DNA of 64,000 nucleotides from Cristatella mucedo (lineage: Eukaryota; Bryozoa; Phylactolaemata; Cristatellidae), in the NCBI GenBank assembly GCA_009760855.2, contig WPIO01000015.1:2134001-2198000 (forward strand). The letters run 5' to 3'. The translations under genes and the position numbers were made by a program. Positions 46,101 through 56,166 of this stretch are shown piece by piece (the first letter of the stretch is position 1; the number at the start of each line of letters is the position of its first letter). The notes beneath the pieces are model-generated. The model had not been told where the DNA came from, ran no database searches, and saw only the letters and a program-made list of their open reading frames with translations.

Positions 46101-49100
46101 CACGACGAGGCGTCGCAGGTGCGCCTGCAGCACGAGCGCGCCGAGCTGGAGCGCGCCAGGCAGCAGGAGCTGGCCGCGCACGCAGCCGCGAGCGCCGACC
46201 AGCTGCGTGCCGAGCGCATGCACGCCGAGGAGGCCGAGGTGCGCAGCAACATGCAGCTGGTCAGCCTGACCGAGAATCTGGCCACCGTCAAGACAGACCT
46301 GACTGCCACTCAGGAGAAGCTCATGGACGTGGTCAAGCACAACGACCAGCTGTGCGGCACCCTGCTAGGTGATGAGCCGACCGAAGGCGCCGCCGCACCC
46401 GCCCGCCAGCTGAGGCTTGCTGAGGCGAGCGAGCGAGGCTCTCCTTCTGCCGCCGGAAAGCCGGACGTGCCGCTCGTTTGCAGCAGCGCCGCCTGCGGTT
46501 CATCTGGTCGCCTGCTTACGCAAGCATAAGGGGCAGGGGGAGGAAGCAGTCGAATCGAGTCCGAGGCTTGTGCCACGTGCTAGTCGCCATGCTGCCATCG
46601 CTTCTCGCGCGGATTCCGGACGGCGACGGCCGCAAGCGGCGTGATTGGCAGCTGAGCATGGCTGGCGCTGCTGCAGCCTTGCCAAGCTGCAGCAGCGCCA
46701 GCAGTACGTGTTGCCGCACGCCGGCCAGCGCTACTCGCGCTGGCCGGCGTGCAGCCTGCTTTGCTCAGTTGGACTCTTTGCCGCCTCCGCCAATTTACAG
46801 CAAAGTTCAGTGCACCTCCATCAGCGAGCGACTCTGTTCAACTGTGGGCCACTGCTCAGAATGGATCTGCCGCCTTAGGCAACAGGTCTATTTTATTACG
46901 CACTTTTGCCTGCGGCCGCTCGAGTCGGCTGGTGGCCTACAAATCAGAGCCGGCCCCGTGGCCAAGTGGTTTTATCTGCACTGTAAAGAGCCGTCTGACG
47001 TTGGCATGAAAAGGCATTGAAGGTGCTGCGCTAGGAGTGTCAAAGTTTTACCTGAGCCGGAAACCGAACTAGAGAGGCAGCGCTGTTTACTAGGTGCGAC
47101 TGTCACCGCTGGCACTGGCATGATAGGTGCCATTGTGCCTGTATCAGAAAACCTGTCCGTGCAACTTTGGCACCGAGGCAAGGCAAGCAAAAAGCCTGTG
47201 CTTCTTTTCGGCTGAGCGTTTTCGATTTTCCATTCTCTTTCTTGCGACTGTGCATCGGCCGCTCTCCAGCTCCTGGCTTTATTTGTGCGCTTTATTTTTG
47301 CGTTTTGGCCATAAGCTTGGCATGATTTAGCTATGAAAACGACCTTAGTTTGATATGAGCTTACTACAAATGCACGATCTCGGTATCGGCAGGCTTGCTG
47401 AGCACGGTGAAGGCAATGGGGAAGCGGGTGTGTCTCTCGGTGGTGGACCGCTAATGACTCTGTAGGACTCGATGGTTTGGCGATTGCAGCTAGTAGTACT
47501 CGCGTTCTCAGATGGCGTTGGCTCGACTCTCGGGCATGAGATCTCCCGTCGGTTGAGCTGTTTAGGGCCCATAAATCTGGCTGATGGAAAGCAGCACGCC
47601 TGGCTTCGATAGCTCGAGCTTTTAAAAACACCAGTGACTGCGATAGAATCAGCGTCGTGTAGCCACTTGTTGGTACTTTTACGCCATGAGCTGAGCACTG
47701 CCTGTGCTCGATACGTGCTTCTTTCAGCTGGCCAGTCTGCCGGCTGTTTGCGACGAGTTCTCGAAGCCTTCTTGTCATTTCAGAGCTGGAAGCAAAACTG
47801 GAAAATAGTAAGGAAGACAGGCGAGTGCTGCTGCAAAGGTAGGTGCTTTCTAAAATCCCATCTTCTGTGGTGAGGTGTGAATTCTGCATTAGCTGACTCG
47901 GGGTATCATTCTTTTCGGTGCTTGTTCTGACGGAAATCTGTCGTCGTGCAAGGAATTGCAGGAAAAAATTACGGGCCAGCCGGCGAGAGCTGCAAACAGC
48001 CGCAGGGGTGGGTAGAGATGCAGTCGTAAGACGCATTTGCGTCGGCATCTTGTTTCAGTAGAGCGTAGCCAGAGGCTACCTACTTCGAAAAAAGATATTG
48101 GTACGTTCATTCGGCTTTGGGTGAACGCGGCTGCTGTCTCTCCGGGTTTTCCTGCTCTTCTCCTTCTTCTCCGGCGGTTCGTCTACTTGTTCTTCTCTTT
48201 GCACTTTGTCGTTCTACTGACCTGTCTGCGTGAAGGAAGGGCACGGCTGCCGAAGGTACAACTTCCGGTGTGTAGCTCAGCCTAACCGCCTGGGATAGGT
48301 AGCTGCCTGTATTGACCCTGACCTTCTGGCCTGTGGGGAGTCGCGGGGGAGGGGCTGCCGGTCTTCGCCCCTCCCTTGAATCCCGTGTCACGACTCCTTC
48401 ACCTGCCCCCCTCACCGAAGGTATGCCCACCACTGTAAGTTGGCTAGCTCGTGAAAGTTCCAAGGTTAGCCTGAGAGAACAGGACCCCTTGCTGCCCCTG
48501 CTCTGCCCACACCCCCTGCCGGCTTTTCAACTGCGGCCCGACCACGGGGCACAAGCCAGCCAATGCCCACTTGCCGGTCACTCCCAGTGGTAGAGTGGCT
48601 GTCTCATGCAATTAGGCTGGCCATACCCGACCTGGGTCTTAAAAGGTGCTCGCTCTTCGAAAACAATACTAGCTGATTTAACAGCCTCTGTTTTATATAT
48701 ATATATAGTGACAGAAGAGCCTTTACGGCTATTGCCACCGCCTGCAGTGGCAATAAAGGATCGCCCGCTGCAGGATTCGAACCCACGACCTTAATGCACG
48801 GTCTTCGGAGGAGCAGGTTAGTGAAAAGAGATGAGGGGACATACAAGAGGGATGGTGACCAGACCTTGAAGTCGATAAGCTGCTTGGTGGGGAGGTGATG
48901 CTCAAGGTTTTGAGAAAGGGTTGCAGCTGTTGCAGCTGCGACTTTCACGACTGGTAAGCCTGGCTGCAAACGTTAGCACCATCTCTAAGCATCTTATTGC
49001 ACCGGCTGGAAGATCTTGCAAGAAATTCGTTAACTAATTCTAAACGAATGCTACAAATGCATGAACCAGCTTGAGCTGTGGTATCCGTGGCTAAGTAGGC

Positions 49101-51216
49101 CCGAGATTTTGTGAATGTTTCTAGGTTTACTCATAGCTAAAAAGTTGGTTTTATCGCCAGAAAGTTTGAGAAGGCTTACAGCCTTTCCCTTTGCAGCAAA
49201 TGTAAAGCGCCTAGAAAGAGGTTGAGTTCTCTGAGGGCGCTTTATCGAGTGCATTATTATTATTATTGCAAATGTAACCAATTCTTGCTCTGAAGCAGCA
49301 GAGGTGGGAGAGCTCGATGGCAGTGTGGAAGGCGGGAAAGGAGCACTGTGTTTCATTGACATGAAAATTCACAGCAATAGTTGCATAATAAGCAACTGTG
49401 AAATCGCTGTCTATTTCTATATACACGTACAGTTAAACTGAAATGAATGTTTTTGTCAAGTTGTACTGTAGGTGTGGGACAGAAGCAGTATTCTTGGGAA
49501 ATTTGTCCTACTAAACCGCCCGGGCTTCTTCGTATTCTCTTGCACTCTTATCTATACTCTCTGTAATTGCCGGTTGGATGCTGCTGGCTTCTAGTTAGCT
49601 CTAGTCTAACCTGATCAAGTCAGCTTTCGGATTCTGCTTGCATGCAACGAACGTGTTAGGTGCCTGGAGTGTGAGCACGAGAACACAAGGCTGAAAGAAG
49701 AACTGTCCAACTGCCGACGGCGCTTCGATGAAAAGGAAGCGGCTCTTCAGGAGCTCAGCCGCGAGAATCAGATGCTTCAGGTGTGCAGTGCTTGCTCGGT
49801 CGTGTGCTTATCTTGCACGTGCACGCCTGCTTTTGCCTTCCCATCCGGCGAGGTCGATGTCCATTTTCCGTCTGCCCCGCTGCCGTCTGTCTGCTGAGCT
49901 TGCCACCGCCGGTATAGTTCGACTCTCAGTCGAATCTTATTGTACTCTTTTTCTTTTTTGTTGCTCCCTGCAATGCCAGAAGCTTCTACGTATTGAACTC
50001 GTTTAGAATCCTGCTGTGGGCGATCCTTTCTTGCCCGCTTCAAACGGTGGTGGCTCTTCTACTGCCACAAAATGAGGCTGTTAAATCTACTGCTAAAGTT
50101 TTTTAATATCTTGGTTCATGTAACGTGGGAAACATGAATGCGTGCATTCTTCTGTGCTCGGAGAAGTGGCCCTTGGAGGCCCAGGTCCTGCGGCCTCTGC
50201 TACCGCAGCCGCCACTGCTGCTGGGTGAAATGAGCACAAATGGAAAGCAAACATAGCGAAAGAGAGAGCAGAGAGTAATCATGTTCGTTAGATCTACCCG
50301 GACCTACCTTCGACGACTTAGTTGGCTTGAGGTGCCGAGTAAACCAATAAACCAAAGTAAACCAATCGTAGTGACAGAAGCAAGCTGAGGTACCTCACTA
50401 CTTTAATTGTTACCTCAAAGCAACCCTTGAATTATTGATGTCACAACCCTTGATGTATCAACAATCTTGACGATGCAAACCTGCTTGCTGTCATTGAGCA
50501 CGCTACCACCAACCATTCGATCGTGCTTCCTTTGCAGCAAATGTAAAGTGTCTAGAAAGAGATTGAGTTCTCTGAGGGTGTTATATCGAATTTGTTGGTA
50601 TTGTTATTATTATTATTATTATTCTGACATAGCGGAAGCATTTGCTGCTGTGTGTGTGTTTGACTCGGCATCTATTTTCATTGGCTAGTCAGCATAAATC
50701 TGCTGCCTTTGTGCCAGCTGGTCATATGAGCTCTGAAATAACCTTCACCTCCTAATCAACAAGTATATGATATATACTGTTTGTCAGCTAATTGTGTTTT
50801 TTTGCAGATTAAGGCTGCTAGAGCTCAGGGTCGGAAGTGGACCGACGACAGTGAGGTCTCCGAGTGCTCAAACTGTGCGAAAACATTCTCTGTAACCGTG
50901 CGCAAGGTCAGCATTTACATTATTGCGAATATGCCTCCGGAAGCACCGTGTCGATACCGGTCATCCGCAGCTGACGATTGCTCCTTTAACGTGCTGCTAA
51001 CAGCTGCTGGCCACATACACTATTTTCAATGTATGTATTTTACTGATACTGATTTCAATGTCTGCATTTTAGCATCATTGTCGAAACTGTGGGAACATAT
51101 TCTGTAACGAGTGCTCCAATCAGTCAGCTGCGACGCCGTCGTCTCGGAAACCAGTGCGTGTCTGTGACACTTGCTTCAGGGACCTGGATGGTCACACGTC
51201 GGATGCAATCATGTGA
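22589..51216 (+). CDS. EEA1: Early endosome antigen 1 homologue (C2H2 finger, coiled coil, FYVE), 22 exons
   Basis: EEA1 is a long parallel coiled-coil tether that binds Rab5-GTP and PI3P on early endosomes and captures vesicles for fusion. Exons: 22589-22633, 27683-27796, 29979-30048, 30167-30227, 31003-31108, 34906-35034, 36513-36803, 37433-37489, 37576-37767, 38348-38509, 38818-38997, 40347-40526, 41528-41608, 42027-42089, 43084-43212, 44308-44397, 44695-44826, 45978-46368, 47784-47838, 49660-49780, 50808-50906, 51073-51216 (stop TGA). Joined length is about 963 aa; human EEA1 is about 1411, so the rod is shorter or some in-phase exons are missed. Order: C2H2 finger (19-40), coiled coil (about 54-880, heptad-like, rich in A/E/L/R/Q), FYVE domain (about 894-950). 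Intron 9 has a GC donor (GAG|GCAAGT). The acceptors of exons 10 (38348) and 17 (44695) and the donor of exon 16 (GTGCGT) are the least certain joins. Confidence 0.93.
22634..23954. other. EEA1 intron 1, 5' part
   Basis: The first 400 bp are GC-rich, as expected near a promoter, and hold an incidental 126-codon frame with no family signal. The rest is A/T-rich with nothing recognised. Confidence 0.5.
23955..24652 (+). mobile_element. LINE-B copy with internal deletion
   Basis: The RT motif A block [20 protein letters not shown] is present. It then jumps at about 24310 to the C-terminal [13 protein letters not shown] and HATHNSNC blocks, so most of the RT palm, including motif C, is deleted. 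Ends in (TTACA)n at about 24628-24652. Confidence 0.82.
24653..25435. other. EEA1 intron 1, nothing recognised
   Basis: No repeat or gene signal seen. Confidence 0.45.
25436..25592 (+). repeat. LINE-B 3' tail fragment
   Basis: TTGCGAGATGAAGTCTTTTG, GGCTGTGTGAGTGGGC and ending ACAATTACATTCC; only the last 150 bp of the element. Confidence 0.7.
25889..26720 (+). mobile_element. LINE-B copy, longest open C-terminal frame
   Basis: A 190-codon frame (26124-26696) reads [53 protein letters not shown] and [20 protein letters not shown], the ORF2 C-terminus of a CR1/L2-type element, ending in its natural stop. The 5' side is truncated near 25890. A reference copy for LINE-B. Confidence 0.85.
26721..27320 (-). 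mobile_element. LINE-A copy joined tail to tail with LINE-B
   Basis: The (AAT)n tail at 26721-26738 touches the 3' end of the plus-strand LINE-B. Then follow the minus-strand 3' hairpin, 3' UTR, and a 118-codon frame (27305-26949) with [40 protein letters not shown] and [18 protein letters not shown] and its natural stop. Confidence 0.87.
27683..27796 (+). CDS. EEA1: EEA1 exon 2, N-terminal C2H2 zinc finger
   Basis: The exon reads [20 protein letters not shown] and onward: C-x2-C-x12-H-x4-H with C19, C22, H35 and H40 of the protein. In human EEA1 this finger binds Rab5-GTP, and GFxCPxCM at its start is the family signature. It is bounded by TTTCAG and GTACGT, phase 0 on both sides, and joins directly to the 15-codon exon 1. 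Confidence 0.9.
27797..28514. other. EEA1 intron 2, nothing recognised
   Basis: A 157-codon minus frame at 27886-28359 shows no family features. Confidence 0.45.
28515..28596. repeat. 36-bp-arm AT-rich inverted repeat
   Basis: Arms 28515-28550 and 28561-28596 pair with a single mismatch, around a 10-base spacer. It begins AAATAGTTTAATATATAC and ends with its complement. In EEA1 intron 2, transcribed with the gene, so it could fold as an RNA hairpin. Confidence 0.85.
28597..29794. other. EEA1 intron 2, nothing recognised
   Basis: Only a short (GCAT)n-like run near 29063-29085. Confidence 0.45.
29795..29890 (+). repeat. tRNA-like SINE head, third type
   Basis: GGTGAGTGGCGTAACC followed by GCGTTCAACTCCC resembles A and B boxes spaced as in a tRNA. 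It does not match SINE1 or SINE2 and has no clean cloverleaf by eye, so a SINE head is more likely than a tRNA gene. Ends 90 bp before EEA1 exon 3. Confidence 0.35.
31175..31460 (-). repeat. Degraded LINE-A fragment
   Basis: CCAAAGGATTTGAGG, GGGACCTTGAAGTC and the GTCTGTTG...GCTCTGTCGACGATAAACAA block in LINE-A order on minus. In EEA1 intron 5. Confidence 0.6.
31525..31604. repeat. (TA)n microsatellite
   Basis: 80 bp of pure (TA)n next to the tail of a LINE-A copy. Confidence 0.97.
31605..33600 (-). mobile_element. Longest LINE-A copy, most of the RT domain
   Basis: Minus strand from the (AAT) tail through the 3' UTR and a 250-codon frame (32580-31828) with WNSHP and [18 protein letters not shown]. 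Then come RT pieces in other frames: [34 protein letters not shown] and [17 protein letters not shown]. The catalytic box reads YAND instead of YADD, and at least three frameshifts break it. It runs into the endonuclease-RT linker. In EEA1 intron 5. Confidence 0.9.
33601..34480 (-). mobile_element. Older LINE-A-like copy
   Basis: Repeats the order of the neighbouring copy at lower similarity: GCAGACTTAGCTGTGGAGCTG, TCATTTGGAACAAGACCCCC, then 'GATGATCAAGGACGATTTGG'. No open frame. Lies head to tail behind the longer LINE-A. Confidence 0.6.
35440..35515 (+). repeat. LINE/SINE 3' tail fragment
   Basis: TGCATAGAAAGAGATTTAGTTCTC hairpin followed by an (ATT) run; too short to tell LINE-A from SINE1. 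Confidence 0.6.
35516..36035. other. EEA1 intron 6, nothing recognised
   Basis: No repeat or gene signal seen. Confidence 0.45.
36040..36180 (+). repeat. SINE1 copy
   Basis: AAGGTGCTCGCCCCGACCAAGG, GGTCGTGGGCTCGAG, then GAACCTGAATAGAGATTAAG and GGGCGCTATACAAATGAATT. In EEA1 intron 6. Confidence 0.82.
36375..36485 (-). repeat. SINE2 copy next to a splice acceptor
   Basis: Truncated minus-strand SINE2: tail complement CTCATTTATATAGCAGCAGA and B-box complement GACTGAAACCCACGG. It ends about 25 bp before the acceptor of EEA1 exon 7 (36513), so the SINE probably overlaps or abuts the branch-point region. Confidence 0.75.
36985..37370. repeat. Compound microsatellite cluster in EEA1 intron 7
   Basis: Successive tracts: ATGT-type, TCTCTA-type, (GT)n at about 37163-37206, (ATCC)n near 37220, (TCTG)n near 37245, then (CA)-rich. 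Cysteine- and serine-rich frames here are artefacts. Confidence 0.9.
37768..38347 (+). other. EEA1 intron 9, GC-AG type
   Basis: The donor after exon 9 reads GAG|GCAAGTG. Phase continuity into exon 10 at 38348 (GTCAAGAG|GAACTG) supports a GC-AG intron; no GT donor nearby preserves both the frame and the coiled-coil sequence. The intron itself holds no recognised repeat. Confidence 0.65.
38728..38753. repeat. C-rich homopolymer in EEA1 intron 10
   Basis: About 20 consecutive C preceded by interrupted C runs; length calls here are prone to sequencing error. Confidence 0.9.
38998..40346. other. EEA1 intron 11, nothing recognised
   Basis: GC-rich with several long incidental frames; none has family character and none is needed to keep phase. 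An extra in-phase coiled-coil exon cannot be excluded. Confidence 0.45.
40527..40957. other. EEA1 intron 12, nothing recognised
   Basis: Contains only a short LINE/SINE-tail-like piece near 40575-40640. Confidence 0.4.
40958..41112 (-). repeat. SINE1 copy
   Basis: Minus-strand SINE1: CATAGTGCCCTAAAAGAACC tail complement, GGGCTCGAGCCCACGACG, AGGCGAGCACCTTAACC. It carries a roughly 15-bp extra segment in the head compared with other copies. Confidence 0.8.
41688..41731. repeat. GC-rich hairpin in EEA1 intron 13
   Basis: Arms 41688-41706 and 41713-41731 (TCGGCAACACGTGAGGCCA and its complement) pair over 19 bp with one mismatch around a 6-base loop, CCCTGC. Not part of any repeat family seen in the window. 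Confidence 0.85.
42565..42692 (-). repeat. SINE1 copy
   Basis: Minus-strand SINE1: GAGAACTTAATTTCTATTCAGG, GGGCTCGAGCCCATGACC and AGCACCTTAACCACTGGGCC. In EEA1 intron 14. Confidence 0.82.
42697..42860 (+). repeat. LINE-A 3' UTR fragment
   Basis: TGTGTGCTGACACTGTGCATG, then AGTGCCTAGAAAGAGATTTAG and (ATT)n to 42853. It follows directly on a SINE1 in the opposite orientation. Confidence 0.8.
43213..44307. other. EEA1 intron 15, nothing recognised
   Basis: No repeat match. A short (CAG)n run lies near 43780-43790. Confidence 0.45.
45005..45040. repeat. (TA)n microsatellite
   Basis: TA-rich tract, interrupted by TTTATTTA, at the A/T-rich end of a SINE1. Confidence 0.9.
45041..45180 (-). repeat. 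SINE1 copy, well preserved
   Basis: Minus strand: ATTTATATAGCGCCCTAAGA, CTATTCAGGCGCTTCACATA, GGGCTCGAGCCCACGACC, then CTTAACCGCTAGACCAAACC and AGCTCGG. Probably one of the youngest SINE1 copies. In EEA1 intron 17. Confidence 0.88.
45270..45650 (+). repeat. Degraded LINE-B 3' end
   Basis: CCTAAAGACCGTTGGCGGCA, AATTCTCATGCAACGAC, then GACTGCCTTTCTTACTTAGC and CTTGGTGACTCTGTGGAGTC match the LINE-B C-terminus and 3' UTR in order. Confidence 0.65.
45655..45775 (+). repeat. Diverged SINE2 copy
   Basis: CAGATCATGGGTTCGAGTCC B box, a GGAGTGATGGCTGCTGC body and a CCATGCAAACGAGGCAGTTGG tail. Confidence 0.55.
45978..46368 (+). CDS. EEA1: EEA1 exon 18, longest coiled-coil exon
   Basis: 130 codons of uninterrupted heptad-like sequence, very rich in Ala, Glu, Gln, Arg and Leu and high in GC. 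The 3' part ([20 protein letters not shown]) aligns with the human segment just before the C-terminal rod. It ends in phase 1 at CTGCTAG|GTGATG and joins exon 19 (47784-47838) to give [14 protein letters not shown], which matches the human register. Confidence 0.85.
46661..46752. repeat. Tandem pair of perfect GC-rich hairpins in EEA1 intron 18
   Basis: Hairpin 1: arms 46661-46677 and 46686-46702, 17 bp perfect, loop of 8 (CTTGCCAA). Hairpin 2: arms 46716-46730 and 46738-46752, 15 bp perfect, loop of 7 (CTACTCG). Thirteen bases lie between them. Both are mostly G/C and would be very stable in RNA or as cruciforms. Confidence 0.9.
46753..47783. other. EEA1 intron 18 remainder, nothing recognised
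   Basis: A 358-codon minus frame (48048-46972) crosses this region, exon 19 and its flanks, but has no family character, so it is a chance frame. Confidence 0.5.
47839..48667. other. EEA1 intron 19, 5' part, nothing recognised
   Basis: A pyrimidine-rich stretch near 48150-48200; no gene signal. Confidence 0.45.
48668..48795 (-). repeat. SINE2 copy, head truncated
   Basis: TAGCTGATTTAACAGCCTCT tail complement, GGCAATAAAGGATCGCCC and GGATTCGAACCCACGACC; the tRNA-like head stops where a LINE-A-like piece begins. Confidence 0.82.
48796..49120 (-). repeat. Degraded LINE-A fragment
   Basis: AATGCACGGTCTTCGGAGG, GACCTTGAAGTCGATAAGC, GCTGCGACTTTCACGACTGG and ATGCATGAACCAGCTTGAGC follow LINE-A coding order on minus. 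Confidence 0.65.
49180..49268 (+). repeat. LINE-A 3' tail
   Basis: CCTTTCCCTTTGCAGCAAATG, GTAAAGCGCCTAGAAAGAGG, GAGGGCGCTTTATCGAGTGC and (ATT)n. Confidence 0.85.
50005..50110 (+). repeat. SINE2 3' part
   Basis: AGAATCCTGCTGTGGGCGAT, CTCTTCTACTGCCACAAAAT, GAGGCTGTTAAATC and a T-rich end. In EEA1 intron 20. Confidence 0.7.
50450..50625 (+). repeat. LINE-A 3' tail
   Basis: CAACCATTCGATCGTGCTTC, GTAAAGTGTCTAGAAAGAG hairpin and (ATT)n at 50603-50622. Confidence 0.8.
50808..51216 (+). CDS. EEA1: EEA1 exons 21 and 22, FYVE domain and stop
   Basis: Exon 21 (50808-50906) has the WTDD motif and the first zinc pair CSNC; exon 22 (51073-51216) completes RKHHCRNCG, CNEC and RVCDTC. All eight zinc ligands are present (C903, C906, C919, C922, C927, C930, C947, C950). 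WxxD, RKHHCR and RVC are the three PI3P-binding signatures, so PI3P binding should be intact. The protein ends 13 residues after the last zinc cysteine with a short polar tail. Confidence 0.95.
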
Positions 51217-52169
51217 CCGCAGCTGGTTTTGCTGCTGTGGTCACTACAACTGGGACTGCCTTGCAGCGGTGATGCCAAGAGTTGCACACTGGGCTTCATC
51301 GCTCGGGGTGTCTGCCTTTTTTTTGCTGATACCAGCACGAACCCCGGAGTCATTGTGTATTTATTTACAGGCATCCCGTTCGGCAGACCATGCGTCACGG
51401 TACATTAATAGGCCTTATAAAGCTGTGCCTACGCTAAGCGGTTCGTGTAAGCTACCACGTAATCGTTGCTTTCTGACACTGCCGGCTTCCCTGCACTTGT
51501 GCTCACCCTGGGTGAGCTGCAAGGTCGAGATGCTGCCGTGAGGTCCTGCTGCCGGCTCTAAGTAAGGACTTGTGTGCAGATAAGCAGGAGCTCAACAGGC
51601 AAACCGCACGTGAATCGCCTGTAGCCGCAGTGCTGTGTGACCCTTGCTGCTCTTGCTGTTGCTGTGGACCCGTGCCGCTTACGGTACCATCCTCCTCGCG
51701 ACATTTCTGGTTGCCGACCCCACAATCGAAGTAAGGACGAGATGAATCCTTTTATCATTTGACCGTCGTGCCCTGGTACCTTGAGCTTTTCTATTTTGCA
51801 CTTTTGTACGTCTCCGTCAATGCTATTTTTTAGTAAATTGTTGGGTCTCCCGAAGCCTCGCTATCAACGTCCAGCCGATTGTTCATCGGTAAGCAGCATC
51901 TTGCCCACTTCCTGTGGACCTATGTTCACACGTTCGTGCACGGCACTTTCACTGCGGTCGGTGTAAAACAGCTCTTCGCGAAGGCACGCGACGCCTTATC
52001 GTAATGGGTCCTCTGTATCAGCTGTCGTGTCCTTTAAGTTGTCTGCTTCTCATGCCTCGCCTTTGCAAGTGGTTATTCATGTATTGAGTTCACGGCAGCT
52101 TGGTCCAGAAGTGCAGAGACACAAGTTGGCACGGCAACAGCATTATTTTCGTAAAGTTAAAGGAAAATT
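51217..52169. other. Region downstream of EEA1, probably 3' UTR and intergenic
   Basis: No convincing AATAAA close to the stop. An AATAAA at 52299-52304 lies inside a SINE2-like piece. No gene recognised. Confidence 0.45.
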
Positions 52170-52335
52170 TAAGGTCGGCTGATTCAACGGCCTTACTTAG
52201 AGTGGTGTCAAAAGAGCCTTTCCGCTATCGCCTCTACTGCTACGGCTGGTAATGAAGGAGTGCTCGAAGCTGCTGCCTAAACCGGGACGTTGGTCGTGAA
52301 ATAAAGTGAGCGCCTTACCCCTAGCCAAGACACAG
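52170..52335 (-). repeat. Diverged SINE2 copy
   Basis: GGTCGGCTGATTCAACGGCC tail complement, AAAAGAGCCTTTCCGCTATC and the end of the head near CCTTACCCCTAGCC. Confidence 0.65.
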
Positions 52336-52439
52336 GTGTGCATGTCGTGCATTCCACAGACAGACTTGTGTTGCATGTCGGAGTAAAGTGGCAGTCTGTT
52401 TTCTTAGTGCATGAAACTCATGAGTAGTCTGAACAATTT

Positions 52440-53340
52440 CAGTTGGGATTCAAGCAACACCACTCCACTGAAACTGCTCTCCTTTGTGTAGCCAACAGCA
52501 TTCTAAGCAGCAATTATGGTGGGAATGTCTCTATCCTAGCACTGCTTGATCTGTCAGCTGCCTTCGACACTATTGATCACGTGTCATCATCCTACTTGGA
52601 ATGATTGAGAACAATGATTGGTCTGGCAGACGCACTGGTGTGGTTCAAATTGTATTTGTCCCATTGTGTTCAATCCGTGTCATGTGGTGGTCAAGTCTCA
52701 TCCACCAGAACAGTCACATATAGAGTCCCATAAGGGTTCGTTGTCGGTCCTTTGCTATTCTCCATTTACACTGGACCTCTGGGAAAGTGATTTGGGCCCA
52801 TGGGATCGGCTATCCCATCTCTGCTGATGATACTCAGTGGCGAATTTGTCGTTTAAACCATCTGAATCCACTGCAGCGACGGATTAGCTGACTGCCAGCC
52901 TTGCAGACATTTTGTGATCCTGGATTCTCAGCAAATTTCCTTAAAACTAAACGACCATATAACCGAACTGCTAACTAATAGGACGGCCCAAGTATGTAAC
53001 TGGACTAGGAGACCTTGCTCTTCTAATGTGTCGGTGATGCTGGTGTGTGACCGTCACCACGTGCTCGGAATTTAGGTTTTTATCTTTGAAAACTGTCCAA
53101 ATTTGGAAAGTCATGAAAAAGACAGCATCCCGTCTGATCCCTATCTGCGATTAGGGACTTCTACCAAGGTGGCTTGCAAAAAATGTAGCTAGCTCCCTGG
53201 TTCTGTCTAGGCTAGATGAAGTCTGTTGGCTACCATTATACATAAACATTAAAACCCGCTTAGGCTTCGAATGGGCTATAGAAAACTCTCTGGCGTAACA
53301 TATGGCCCGTGTGGCTTGGTGGTTACAGATGGTAGATAAA
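52440..53340 (+). mobile_element. LINE-B copy, RT region, heavily mutated
   Basis: ACCACTCCACTGAAACTGCTC, then the motif A block [30 protein letters not shown] (PQGS-type block) and ACTCAGTGGCGAATTTGTCG. It ends in the GAAAACTCTCTGGCGTAACA tail. Many frameshifts. Confidence 0.75.
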
Positions 53341-53647
53341 CGCTAACGTGCATAGGGACTGGAAGCTTTTTAAGGTTTCCGGGTTGTTTATGGGCACAGT
53401 TAAATGACATGAGTCAGATCAGTGCCCGGTGTGATATAAAACCGAATTATCAACTATTTCATGCAAATCTTCGATTCAGACTTAGCGGAGGAGGTTTGCT
53501 TGCTAGTTTTAGAGGGTCTCCTATTGATAGCTTTCCACCACAGCTAGCCATATTTCAGCATAGCGAGCAACTGCCTTATAATCATTTTTCGGTGTAATGG
53601 GGCTCTTCGCCTGCAGTTTAAGACATCTAGATATTCGCTATAAAGTG
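53341..53647. other. Intergenic, nothing recognised
   Basis: No repeat or gene signal seen. Confidence 0.4.
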
Positions 53648-53800
53648 GTAAGCTGATTCCACACCTTATTTACATAGCGGGAGAAGAGCCTTCCCGGCTA
53701 TCACCACCGCTTAGTTAGCAATAAAGGATCACGTGCAGGACTCAAACCCACGACCTCAGTCGTCGAGAGCAAGCAGCTTACCTCCTGGGCTAACATGGCC
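53648..53800 (-). repeat. SINE2 copy
   Basis: GGTAAGCTGATTCCACACC, AGAAGAGCCTTCCCGGCTATC, ACTCAAACCCACGACCTCAG; near full length. Confidence 0.8.
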
Positions 53801-53819
53801 CACGTATTTTTACATTCGA

Positions 53820-56166
<2,347 letters not shown>

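Noticed and set aside
46972-48048. 358-codon minus-strand frame, the longest in the window
   Set aside because: It lies antisense to EEA1 exon 19 and its introns, has no domain signature or coding-like composition, and is best taken as chance.
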